From an uncultured Bacilli bacterium (GTDB taxonomy: Bacteria; Bacillota_I; Bacilli_A; RF39; UBA660): a stretch of DNA of 64,000 nt. The stretch's first letter is position 1. The number at the start of each line of letters is the position of its first letter. Positions 44,339-52,269 of the stretch are shown here, piece by piece. A program made the position numbers and the translations under genes. The stretch lies in NCBI GenBank assembly GCA_910584165.1, contig CAJTZU010000007.1, positions 25,368-89,367 of the forward strand, given 5' to 3'. Below the pieces are notes generated by a model, which was not told the DNA's origin, searched no databases, and was given only the letters and a program-made list of their open reading frames with translations.

Positions 44339-46241
44339 AATCAAGATCCTTTCTATCTATTTTTTGTAGAATCTTCTCTTTTGATTGATTATGATGAAAC
44401 ACTTCTTCAACAAAATTCACATAAGTAGGTGAACAAGTAACATAGTCAATATTAAGACTGGATAAAAATGACAAATTGTCAGGATGATTCGTATGTTCCC
44501 CACAAACTCCAATCTCTATATCTGATTTTATAGCTCTTATTCTAAAAATAATTTCTTCTATGGTTTCTTTTACCTTATCTGATAAAGTTTGAAATTCTAT
44601 TGCTTCAGAATATCTTGATAAACCAATTACACTTTCTGTTAAATCATTTGTTCCAATAGAAATAAAATCAGCAACTCTAGCTAGTTCATCCGCATAATGA
44701 ATAGAATGTAGGTTTTCAATCAAAGCACCTATTCTAATATTCGAAATAGAATACTTTTTAGCCTCATCTAAAATTATATTTTTAAGATATCTAAAATCTT
44801 TAAAGTCTTTTATCATCGGTATTAATATATTTAACTCTATATCGTATTTTAACGCTAATTCCATTAATACTCCTACTTGAGCTATTAAAATATCTCTATC
44901 TAATCCATTGGTACCTCTTGTATTTGGAATTTCATTTAAATATAAATCATCTAAACTTAAATGAGTTAAAGATAAGAATTCGGCGAATTTGAAATCTAAT
45001 AATCTAATAGTTATTCTACTACCACTAGCTGTTAATAATATTCTTTCAATTTGATTTCTAGTAAGTCTTTTTAAAACTTCTAATGCCTCTTCTTCTTCAT
45101 AATCATAATAACGAAGAAAGGTTTCTAAATCAGTCCTATCACAACTACTAAAGACATTTTCTGTTCTTACTAATCCAATTCCTGCCGCACCATTTTCAAA
45201 TGCCATCTTAGCCATTTCTTCATTATCTGCATTCGCAAATACCTTTACTCGCTTAGAATTATTAGTAACCATAATCTCTTCTGTTTCTGGAAACCAATCA
45301 TCTAAAACGTGTCCATTACTATCTGTTACATATTTTTTTCCTTCACTATCTACCGCTAAAGCTAAATTTACTTTTTTAAGAGGCGCAATAGAATGTTCTG
45401 GATATAATACGGTATGATGGCCAAAAATAGTATCTGTTGCATCTACACTAGATAAATAAATTGGCTCCTCAATAATAGCTGAGCGTAAATCTGTATCTCT
45501 AATTGAATCCTTATTTGCATTTACGTTGATTAATTTGGCTCTTCTTTTATTATCACCAAATCGCATATACCAAGTACTTACTTTAGAGCAATCGAAAATA
45601 GGTTGTCCTTCAAATGGAAATGGAAATTTATCAATTGTAATTCCACCAAAATTTCCACTGATTGCAATATTGCCATCAAAGACATATTTTCTTCTTCCTA
45701 TATCAATCCACTCTATATTTTTAATCTCATCGGGAGCTATTTTCTGAAATACCTCTTTAGCAGTTATTTTTCCAGTTGCGACTGCTATAACATCTTCTTT
45801 TGGGAATCCTAACATTGTCATGGCTTCTATAAATTCATTTGTTGGTACATTTCTAGAATAGGAGCCACTTGTATCATAGTCAAAATGTCTACCATCTTCT
45901 ATCAATTTTGTCCTACAACTACTAGTATCATTTTTGTCATTATCTGTTTCTAAAAAATAAGATTTTAAAATGCCATTTTCTTCTTTAAAAACTCCTATCT
46001 GTGTAAGTACCACAGCAGAAGAATGGTCCCTATAAATTCTCCAACCATAGATTCCACCATCATTAGTCTTTTTCCCACTCATGATAGTGGCTCCTACATT
46101 AACAAATTTAAAGGTTGGAATAGAAGTATATCGACTAAAAGAATTTACATGTAAATCATAGGCATAAGAAATTAGTTTTCCTAACTCTTGATTTTTTACA
46201 TGCCCATTTTCATATTCAAAAAAATCGTCTATTATTGCCAT
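44319..46241 (-). CDS. PEP-utilising TIM-barrel protein lacking ATP-grasp and phospho-His domains
   Basis: 640 residues. Residues about 340-625 match the C-terminal PEP/pyruvate-binding barrel of PPDK, PEP synthase and enzyme I: GAAGIGLVRTENVF, ITIRLLDFKFAEFL, RGTNGLDRD, ISIGTNDLTESVIG and VCGEHTNHPDN with the catalytic Cys. The N-terminal 330 residues are not an ATP-grasp domain, and I see no swivelling-domain histidine signature; they match nothing I know. The start at 46241 (GGTGG upstream) is preferred over 46253. It may bind PEP or pyruvate as a sensor or be a phosphotransferase with an unusual partner. Confidence 0.78.
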   Translation of the reverse strand: MAIIDDFFEYENGHVKNQELGKLISYAYDLHVNSFSRYTSIPTFKFVNVGATIMSGKKTNDGGIYGWRIYRDHSSAVVLTQIGVFKEENGILKSYFLETDNDKNDTSSCRTKLIEDGRHFDYDTSGSYSRNVPTNEFIEAMTMLGFPKEDVIAVATGKITAKEVFQKIAPDEIKNIEWIDIGRRKYVFDGNIAISGNFGGITIDKFPFPFEGQPIFDCSKVSTWYMRFGDNKRRAKLINVNANKDSIRDTDLRSAIIEEPIYLSSVDATDTIFGHHTVLYPEHSIAPLKKVNLALAVDSEGKKYVTDSNGHVLDDWFPETEEIMVTNNSKRVKVFANADNEEMAKMAFENGAAGIGLVRTENVFSSCDRTDLETFLRYYDYEEEEALEVLKRLTRNQIERILLTASGSRITIRLLDFKFAEFLSLTHLSLDDLYLNEIPNTRGTNGLDRDILIAQVGVLMELALKYDIELNILIPMIKDFKDFRYLKNIILDEAKKYSISNIRIGALIENLHSIHYADELARVADFISIGTNDLTESVIGLSRYSEAIEFQTLSDKVKETIEEIIFRIRAIKSDIEIGVCGEHTNHPDNLSFLSSLNIDYVTCSPTYVNFVEEVFHHNQSKEKILQKIDRKDLDYDEKSN

Positions 46242-46282
46242 AGATTCCACCATCTTTATTTAATTCTAGCATTTAGCTTTTT

Positions 46283-46879
46283 TTAAATATCATAATAAAG
46301 GGGATTTGCCCAAAAATCTAAGAATATTAAATCATTAATTTGGCGCTGAATTTCTTTTAGTTCTTTTTCTGCTTTTTCTTTTTTTCTATTTAAAAATAGA
46401 CCTTTACTTGGAAATGTATCACAAGCATTTTTATATTTTATAATAAGCTCATAGAAAGATTTATAAAATTTTTCTATTTCTCCATTAAGATTATTTATTT
46501 CATCAAATAATTGTTTATTTTGTTCTTTTATTGGTGTATCATGCATATCATATATTTCTGTACAATCTAGATAAAAGTAATCCGCTTCTATAGTGTCCAA
46601 AAACTTTTTTGTATTTTGTATCTTAGAAGATAGCTCATCAGTATAACAGTCACAACTTGATAATAAATTTTCTAAAAAGTCATATAACCTTTTTTTGCCA
46701 ATTTCAAAGTCACCTTGTAAGGCTATTAGTTCACTGCTTTCAAATATTCTAGACGAAACCATTTGTATATTACCGCTTACTAGAATTTTAAATATAAAAG
46801 GGATTTTGTAATTACACTCACATATTCCTTCTACTTTATTAGCTTTTTTTATTGCGTATAAATATGATCTGTTAGCCAT
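46283..46879 (-). CDS. Uncharacterised MANRSYLY-type protein (DUF7822-like)
   Basis: 198 residues starting MANRSYLYAIKK, a signature I recall from an uncharacterised family (DUF7822), though the match needs a profile search. The middle holds a CDCYTDELSSK segment, and the C-terminus is a charged coiled coil (KKEKAEKELKEIQRQIND). No signal or membrane segment. AAGGAGAG precedes the start. It is the first gene of the minus-strand operon that continues with the PEP-utilising protein 42 bases on. Confidence 0.7.
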   Translation of the reverse strand: MANRSYLYAIKKANKVEGICECNYKIPFIFKILVSGNIQMVSSRIFESSELIALQGDFEIGKKRLYDFLENLLSSCDCYTDELSSKIQNTKKFLDTIEADYFYLDCTEIYDMHDTPIKEQNKQLFDEINNLNGEIEKFYKSFYELIIKYKNACDTFPSKGLFLNRKKEKAEKELKEIQRQINDLIFLDFWANPLYYDI

Positions 46880-46913
46880 AAGTATCTCTCCTTATTAATC
46901 CTTAGATATATTA

Positions 46914-46938
46914 AAACTCGTAACGTAGCTACGAGTTT
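46914..46938 (-). terminator. Hairpin after tRNA-Thr(CGT)
   Basis: AAACTCGTA and TACGAGTTT form a 9-bp stem just downstream of the tRNA CCA end on the minus strand. The T tail is short, so read-through into the operon is possible. Confidence 0.6.
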
Positions 46939-46947
46939 CTATCAATC

Positions 46948-47021
46948 TGGTGCCGGATGTAGGAATCGGACCTACAGCTAATCATTACGAGTGACTTGTT
47001 TTACCATTAAACTAAACCGGC
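46948..47021 (-). tRNA. tRNA-Thr (anticodon CGT)
   Basis: 74 bases with encoded CCA. The anticodon stem AGTCA/TGATT holds loop CTCGTAA, giving CGT (reads ACG). The acceptor GCCGGTT/ATCCGGC has one T-T mismatch at 6-67. The T arm is the same GTAGG-TCCGATT-CCTAC as in the other tRNA-Thr, again with C55. It has its own promoter and a downstream hairpin. Confidence 0.87.
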
Positions 47022-47029
47022 ATATACTC

Positions 47030-47058
47030 ATTTTAGCACAAATCTGATAGTGTGTAAA
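47030..47058 (-). promoter_or_regulatory. Promoter for tRNA-Thr(CGT)
   Basis: On the minus strand: TTTACA, a 17-base spacer and TAAAAT with TG upstream, 9 bases before the tRNA 5' end. It is divergent from the pyrG promoter. Confidence 0.65.
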
Positions 47059-47106
47059 TGAATTCAAGATAGAAAAAGTTTTTTTCAATAATTTTTTAGA
47101 AACGTA

Positions 47107-47136
47107 TTTACAACACATGTTCTAGAGTGCTATAAT
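47107..47136 (+). promoter_or_regulatory. Promoter for pyrG
   Basis: TTTACA, an 18-base spacer and TATAAT. Transcription should begin near 47143, leaving a leader of about 50 bases with a hairpin. Confidence 0.65.
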
Positions 47137-47146
47137 GAAAAAGAGC

Positions 47147-47180
47147 CTAGGAGGGAATTCTCTCCTAGTATTTTTATTTT
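47147..47180 (+). promoter_or_regulatory. pyrG leader hairpin, possible attenuator
   Basis: CTAGGAGGG (47147-47155) and CTCTCCTAG (47160-47168) form a 9-bp stem with an AATT loop, followed by TATTTTTATTTTT, so it looks like a terminator placed before the gene. CTCCTA (47162-47167) can alternatively pair with TAGGAG of the ribosome binding site (47181-47186). Two exclusive structures are therefore possible. pyrG attenuation by CTP is known in Bacillota; the mechanism here may differ. Confidence 0.6.
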
Positions 47181-47193
47181 TAGGAGGTATGTT

Positions 47194-48801
47194 ATGACAA
47201 AATATGTATTTGTTACAGGAGGAGTTGTATCAGGTTTAGGAAAGGGTATTACAGCATCTTCCATTGCTCTTTTATTAAAATCTAGAGGATATAAGGTATT
47301 TATGCAGAAGTTTGATCCTTATATCAATGTAGATCCAGGAACAATGAATCCTATTCAACATGGGGAAGTTTTTGTTACCTATGATGGTTCTGAGACAGAT
47401 TTAGATTTGGGTCATTATGAGAGATTTATTGATGAAGAATTGAATTTTACTTCTAATATCACGAATGGAAAAATTTATAAATCTGTTATTGATAAAGAAA
47501 GACGAGGAGACTATTTAGGAGTTACTGTCCAGATGGTTCCACATATTACAAATGAAATAAAAAATAAAGTATATGAAGCAGGAATTACAAGTGGTGCGGA
47601 TATCGTTATTACGGAAATTGGTGGAACTGTTGGAGATATTGAATCTCAAACTTTTATTGAAGCTTTGAGACAAATTCAATATGAAAGAGGATCTGAGAAT
47701 ACATTTTTTGTTCATTGTAGTTTAATACCGTTTATTTATGGCTCAGATGAATTAAAGACAAAACCAACGCAAAATAGTGTTAGAGATTTAAGAAATATGG
47801 GAATTAGACCAGATGCTTTGGTATGTCGTGTTCCTTTTCCTACCAATGATGCTATTAAGAATAAATTATCTTTGTTTTGTTCAGTTCCTGTAGAAAATGT
47901 AATTGATTCTATTGACGTTAAAAATATTTATGAAATTCCAATGAATTATTATGAGCAAAAATTTGACGAGATTATTTTAAAACAATTTCATTTGCCAGTA
48001 AAAAAAGCTAATCTTGACTATTGGAGAAAATTAATTACTACTGTTGATAATCTAAAAGATGAAATCGAAATTGCTTTAGTTGGAAAGTATACAGAATTAC
48101 ATGATGCATATATTTCTGTTGTAGAATCTTTAAAACATGCAGGATATAAATACAATATGAAAGTAAATATTAATTGGGTAGATTCTGAAAAACTAGAAAA
48201 GTCAAATACTAATTTAAAAGAAGTATTTAAGAATTCTAAGGGAATTTTAGTTCCAGGTGGTTTTGGGACTAGAGGAATAGAAGGAAAAATAAAAGCTGCC
48301 TCTTATGCTCGTGAGAATAAGATACCTTATTTAGGTCTTTGCTTAGGAATGCAAATAGCAACCATAGAATTTGCTAGAAATGTTTGTGGGTTAAAAGAAG
48401 CTTCTTCAAGGGAGTTTAATGAAACTTGTAAAGACCCTGTCATTGATTTAATGGCCGATCAAAAAAATATTTTAAATATGGGTGGAACTCTTCGCCTTGG
48501 CAATTATGATTGCCATTTACTTCCAAATACTTTAGCGCATAAATTATATGGAACTGATGATATTAAAGAAAGACACAGACATAGATATGAGTTTAATAAT
48601 CAATATAAAGAAATGATGGAAGCAAAAGGGTTTGTCTTCTCCGGAATTAATGAGGCTAGTAATTTAGTGGAAATTGTGGAGTATCCAAATCATCCTTTCT
48701 ATATTGCATGTCAATTTCATCCAGAATTTAAATCTAGGCCAACTAGACCACATCCATTATTTGATGGGTTCTTAAAGGCATCTATTGATTTAAAAAAATA
48801 A
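47194..48801 (+). CDS. pyrG: CTP synthase
   Basis: Makes CTP from UTP, ATP and glutamine. The N-terminal synthetase domain begins YVFVTGGVVSGLGKGITASS with P-loop and continues with KFDPYINVDPGTMNP and EIGGTVGDIE. The C-terminal class I amidotransferase has the nucleophile in GLCLGMQIA and the His-Glu pair in QFHPEF. 535 residues is normal and the protein looks intact. The start follows TAGGAGG. It sits downstream of a leader hairpin that probably controls it. Confidence 0.97.
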   Translation: MTKYVFVTGGVVSGLGKGITASSIALLLKSRGYKVFMQKFDPYINVDPGTMNPIQHGEVFVTYDGSETDLDLGHYERFIDEELNFTSNITNGKIYKSVIDKERRGDYLGVTVQMVPHITNEIKNKVYEAGITSGADIVITEIGGTVGDIESQTFIEALRQIQYERGSENTFFVHCSLIPFIYGSDELKTKPTQNSVRDLRNMGIRPDALVCRVPFPTNDAIKNKLSLFCSVPVENVIDSIDVKNIYEIPMNYYEQKFDEIILKQFHLPVKKANLDYWRKLITTVDNLKDEIEIALVGKYTELHDAYISVVESLKHAGYKYNMKVNINWVDSEKLEKSNTNLKEVFKNSKGILVPGGFGTRGIEGKIKAASYARENKIPYLGLCLGMQIATIEFARNVCGLKEASSREFNETCKDPVIDLMADQKNILNMGGTLRLGNYDCHLLPNTLAHKLYGTDDIKERHRHRYEFNNQYKEMMEAKGFVFSGINEASNLVEIVEYPNHPFYIACQFHPEFKSRPTRPHPLFDGFLKASIDLKK

Positions 48802-48826
48802 AAGGGTAGTTATGCTATCCTTTTTT
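48801..48826 (+). terminator. Rho-independent terminator after pyrG
   Basis: AAAGGGTAG, a 5-base loop and CTATCCTTT (one G-U pair), followed by T. Confidence 0.72.
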
Positions 48827-48827
48827 C

Positions 48828-48856
48828 TTGTGTTATATTCTAGATAGTGATATAAT
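48828..48856 (+). promoter_or_regulatory. Promoter for the HAD-like gene cluster
   Basis: TTGTGT, a 17-base spacer and TATAAT with TG upstream. Confidence 0.55.
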
Positions 48857-48888
48857 ATCTTTGAAATATTATCAAGTAGGGGGAAACT

Positions 48889-49887
48889 ATGAAAAATGGG
48901 CAAAATAGTTGGGTTTCAGAGTATAGAAGAAAAAAGTTTTTGGAAAGAACAAAGCCAGTTAAAAAAGAAATTTCTCTAGATTATTTAGATACCTCTGTGT
49001 TAAAGATTCCAACAATGATAACAGTGATGCTAGATTTAGATGGCACAGTCGATTATTTAGATGACGAGAGGGCTTTAAAGTTTTCTAGAAGATTAGATTA
49101 TATTCGTAAAAAGTTTGAAGCAGATACTGCTTTTATTTCGATTTCTACGCACTATCAAGATTGTGTTAAAATAAAATCTGTATTATCTATTTTGGAAAGA
49201 AATCTTCTTCCAAATATAAAAATAGGTATGAGTTTTTATTATGGGGGAATGTACGAGTATGAAACGAATAAAGACATTCCTTGTGGATTTCTATTTAATA
49301 GTGATAAAGTAAAAACTTTTGATACGTATTATCGTTCTACAGTAGGCCTTTGTAATAAATGGATAGCTGTTATAGATGATAGTATGGAAGAAGATATTTA
49401 TTTAAGATATCAAGATAACCAACCAATGTTACTTGGTATTCCTTCTAGTGATGAAGGAACTGTTTCCAAAAATAATTTTATGAGAAGAGCAAGTATAAAG
49501 CGAGGATTTGATGGGGTACTTGAGATTTTAGATGGTTATTTAGAAGATATTCAACCCTTATCTGCACAGCAAATATTACATACCCAAAGAAATATGATGA
49601 TGCATTTATCAAGTTATGAATTAGTAGAAAAAATTAGAAAAAGAGATTATACCTTTTTAGAAAGATATTTTGCGGAAGGTTATGCGGATGAAGACGATTA
49701 TCAAGATACTTTAAGTTGGATACTTCTTACTAATAGAGATTCTAATCTTTCTAGAGGAGAAGCTGTTTCTATAGAAAGAATTATAAATCTTTTGGCGAAA
49801 CATTTTGAGGAAAGAAAGGATGAATCAGCAATTAGGAGAGCTTACCAGCTACAGAAACGATTTGATATAAAGGTAAAATGGGAGTGA
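48889..49887 (+). CDS. Hypothetical protein with N-terminal HAD-like domain
   Basis: 332 residues. ITVMLDLDGTVDYLDDERAL near residue 45 is a HAD motif I (DxDGT), and WIAVIDDSMEEDIYLRYQ could be the later acidic motif; the segment AFISISTHYQD may hold motif II. The C-terminal 120 residues are helical and unlike known HAD caps. The substrate is unknown. A GGGGG-type ribosome binding site precedes ATG 48889. It heads a cluster continuing with the broken gene at 49892. Confidence 0.7.
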   Translation: MKNGQNSWVSEYRRKKFLERTKPVKKEISLDYLDTSVLKIPTMITVMLDLDGTVDYLDDERALKFSRRLDYIRKKFEADTAFISISTHYQDCVKIKSVLSILERNLLPNIKIGMSFYYGGMYEYETNKDIPCGFLFNSDKVKTFDTYYRSTVGLCNKWIAVIDDSMEEDIYLRYQDNQPMLLGIPSSDEGTVSKNNFMRRASIKRGFDGVLEILDGYLEDIQPLSAQQILHTQRNMMMHLSSYELVEKIRKRDYTFLERYFAEGYADEDDYQDTLSWILLTNRDSNLSRGEAVSIERIINLLAKHFEERKDESAIRRAYQLQKRFDIKVKWE

Positions 49888-49891
49888 TAAT

Positions 49892-50323
49892 ATGGTTTTA
49901 AAATAATATTTAGAAAAATTAAGGAATGACTTGTTGGAAGTAATTTATCCTAATAAAAATAAGGAAAATGGTGTTGTAGAGACTTTGGATACAAAGGTAG
50001 ATAACTTTATTGAGTGGTATTCTAAAAATTTAGTGAAGGGATACTATACTGAATCTGGTGAATACACAAAACCAAGAGAACTAAGAAATCTTATTGAAAA
50101 AATGGCAGTTTGGTATGAACTTAGGTATCCTAAGTATTTAGTCGGAAATATTATTCCTTGTACTAGTTTAGAAGAAAAAGATGTAAGCTCTTCTATGTTT
50201 CAAAGAAATCCTTATATTAATGAGCAATTAGGGGAAGATTCTGATGCAAGAATTTTAGATTGGGAAAGATTTTATAATTTTGATGCTTTCTTGGATTCTT
50301 TACCCTATGAAGAAAGACATTGA
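49892..50323 (+). pseudogene. N-terminal part of a broken gene (in-frame stop at codon 5)
   Basis: ATG 49892 reads MVLK then TAA (49904-49906); the same frame then continues YLEKLRNDLLEVIYPNK through to a TGA at 50321. A single change, for example CAA to TAA, explains the stop. About 140 codons are open after it, restartable from TTG 49931. The product, with KPRELRNLIEKMAVWYELRYP, is unknown to me. The frame then ends where the next one (50307 on) begins, suggesting that both were one protein of about 370 residues. Confidence 0.65.
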
Positions 50324-51005
50324 AGAGATTCATTATAGAGAATTAGTGTATATTAATAAAAATGTTACTAGTGCATATCTTCATTTAGATAAAGATGGCT
50401 ATGTACAAACGGCAAGAGGCGTATCAGCATGCTTAAACTATCAAATATCAGATGAGCAGATGAGGGGGCTACATGTAAAAAGAGTTCTTGGAATGTTAAA
50501 ATTTGTTGGGTTTCCACTTCCTTCTGATAACGAATTAGAAGAAGTTATTTGCTATGCAGAAAATTGGCAAACTTTAAGAAATGGAATATTGGACTGTGTT
50601 ATGTATAGAATCATCGAAAGAGGGGGAAATAGGATTGGACCTAGAAGAGGACTTTTATATGCGAAAGAGTTTAGAAGAGATATTCATATTCCTATGAAGT
50701 ATGGGGTAGATACATCAGACCCTAGATTAAGAAATTTTATCAAGGAATATTTAGAATCTGGAGGCTCTAAAGATTTGATTTGTTACAAAGATTATTTTTC
50801 TAGAACAGATGAAAGACCAGTACTTGCAACTACTACTATTTCTTCTATTCTTGATTCTACAAAGCATACAGAAGAAGAAAAGGTTTTCCATCAAAGATTA
50901 GTGAATGCTTTATCTTCTGGAATAGACCCAGTTGCTTTCAAAAAAGAACAAGCAAAACAACTTAGAATTGAAAGAAAATTAGAAAAAAGTAGGAGAAATT
51001 CTTAA
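50307..51005 (+). CDS. C-terminal part of the same broken gene, or a separate hypothetical protein
   Basis: 232 residues from ATG 50307, which overlaps the previous frame by 17 bases and has no good ribosome binding site. Blocks such as VSACLNYQISDEQMRG, NCVMYR-like DCVMYRIIERGGNRIGPRR, HIPMKYGVDTSDPRLRNFI and a basic C-terminus (RLRIERKLEKSRR-like) look well conserved. I do not know the family. The weak start and continuous layout favour a frameshifted second half of the preceding frame. Confidence 0.6.
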   Translation: MKKDIEEIHYRELVYINKNVTSAYLHLDKDGYVQTARGVSACLNYQISDEQMRGLHVKRVLGMLKFVGFPLPSDNELEEVICYAENWQTLRNGILDCVMYRIIERGGNRIGPRRGLLYAKEFRRDIHIPMKYGVDTSDPRLRNFIKEYLESGGSKDLICYKDYFSRTDERPVLATTTISSILDSTKHTEEEKVFHQRLVNALSSGIDPVAFKKEQAKQLRIERKLEKSRRNS

Positions 51006-51013
51006 GAAATTTT

Positions 51014-51601
51014 ATGACAAAAATATCAAATGTAATGACAATGCTTAGCCTTTTATCTACAGGAAGAAAATATACAACAGAAGAGTTATCTGATATTTTA
51101 GAAGTAACTCCTAGAATGATTAGAAGTTATAAAGAGGAATTAGAGCACGCTGGTATTTTTATTAATACTATTATGGGACCTTATGGTGGTTATGTTTTAA
51201 ATAATTCAATTAAATTTCCAGAAAGAAGATTTTCTAAAAAAGACATAGAATTGCTAGAGAAATATCTTGAGAAAAATAATGACCCAAATTTAAAAGAATT
51301 AAAAGATAAAATAATGGGAGTTTATATTAGTAATAAAGTCAGAAAAGAATCATTAAAGTTAAATGAAGAAGAAACTAAAAAATATAATATTTTAACACGT
51401 GCCATGAAAGAAAAAAGAAAAGTGGCAATATGCTATGATTCTTTGAATAAAGGTGAAACGGAAAGGGTAATTGAACCAGCAGAATTATTTTTATTTCAAA
51501 AGGGTTGGTGTTGCGCCGCTTTCTGTGAACTACGTAAAGATTTTAGACATTTTGAACTTGCTAGAATGAAAAAAATAGAATTGTTAGATGAGTTTTTCTA
51601 A
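51014..51601 (+). CDS. WYL-domain transcriptional regulator (short form)
   Basis: 195 residues. N-terminal winged HTH of the HTH_11 type: TGRKYTTEELSDILEVTPRMIRSYKEEL, then GPYGGYVLN. The C-terminal part AMKEKRKVAICYDSLNKGE...IEPAELFLFQKGWCCAAFC...RHFELARMKKIEL is a WYL-like ligand-binding domain, shorter than in typical 300-residue members because the WCX extension is absent. WYL regulators respond to nucleic-acid or nucleotide ligands and often control defence genes. The start lacks a close Shine-Dalgarno. Confidence 0.8.
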   Translation: MTKISNVMTMLSLLSTGRKYTTEELSDILEVTPRMIRSYKEELEHAGIFINTIMGPYGGYVLNNSIKFPERRFSKKDIELLEKYLEKNNDPNLKELKDKIMGVYISNKVRKESLKLNEEETKKYNILTRAMKEKRKVAICYDSLNKGETERVIEPAELFLFQKGWCCAAFCELRKDFRHFELARMKKIELLDEFF

Positions 51602-51653
51602 GTAGACGATATAGTTCCTACTTAAGTGATAAGATATACTTGAGGTGGAATAG

Positions 51654-52247
51654 ATGAATGATTTAACATACGTAACAGGAAACTATGGAAAGTTTATATC
51701 TGTAAAAGGGCACTTTGAAGAACATAAAATTAATATTTCTTATTATCATTGTGACCTACCAGAACCTAGCATTGATGATATTGAAGTAGTATCGAAAGAA
51801 AAGGCAAAAGAAGCTTATGATATTATCAAAAAACCAGTATTTGTTGCAGACTCAGGCTTTTATATAGAAGGCTATCCTAATCATCCAGGATATCCTGGTT
51901 CTCTAGTAAAAAGAAGTGGGGTTAGTTCTAATATTGAAGCCTTACTACATACGATGGAAAACGTTTCTAATAGGAATTGTTATTTTTTAGATTGTTTAAC
52001 CTTTTTTGATGGAGAGAACTTTCAACAATTTCTAGGAATTAGTAAAGGAACTTTAGCAACTGAAAAAAGAGGAATTAGTAAAAAAGAAGCAAAGTCTAAT
52101 TTATGGTATGTTTTTATCCCTAAAAATTGTAATAAGACAATTGCGGAAATGACAGAAGAAGAATTTGATAATAGAGAAGATGATAGGGTGAGCGCTACAG
52201 AATTATTTATTAACTGGTATGTAAATGAGTATTCTAAGCAAAATTAA
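51654..52247 (+). CDS. Ham1/RdgB-like non-canonical purine NTP pyrophosphatase
   Basis: 197 residues. LTYVTGNYGKFISVKGHF is the N-terminal T-G-N-x-x-K motif, and PVFVADSGFYIEGYPNHPGYPGSLVKR is the conserved acidic/substrate loop of Ham1 enzymes, which remove ITP and XTP from the nucleotide pool. The C-terminal DDRVSATELF segment is divergent from the usual SHR...AL motif, so activity or specificity may be altered. GAGGTGG precedes the start. It ends at a bidirectional terminator. Confidence 0.82.
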   Translation: MNDLTYVTGNYGKFISVKGHFEEHKINISYYHCDLPEPSIDDIEVVSKEKAKEAYDIIKKPVFVADSGFYIEGYPNHPGYPGSLVKRSGVSSNIEALLHTMENVSNRNCYFLDCLTFFDGENFQQFLGISKGTLATEKRGISKKEAKSNLWYVFIPKNCNKTIAEMTEEEFDNREDDRVSATELFINWYVNEYSKQN

Positions 52248-52269
52248 AAGGATTTTAAATCCTTTTTTT
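52246..52269. terminator. Bidirectional terminator
   Basis: AAAAGGATTT and AAATCCTTTT pair around one base, followed by T; it lies between convergent genes. Confidence 0.78.

Noticed and set aside
45526..45812. Two small + strand frames opposite the PEP-utilising gene
   Set aside because: They overlap a clearly conserved minus-strand gene and have no start signals.
47137..47193. T-box or other known riboswitch upstream of pyrG
   Set aside because: The leader is only about 50 bases, far too short, and shows no T-box core.
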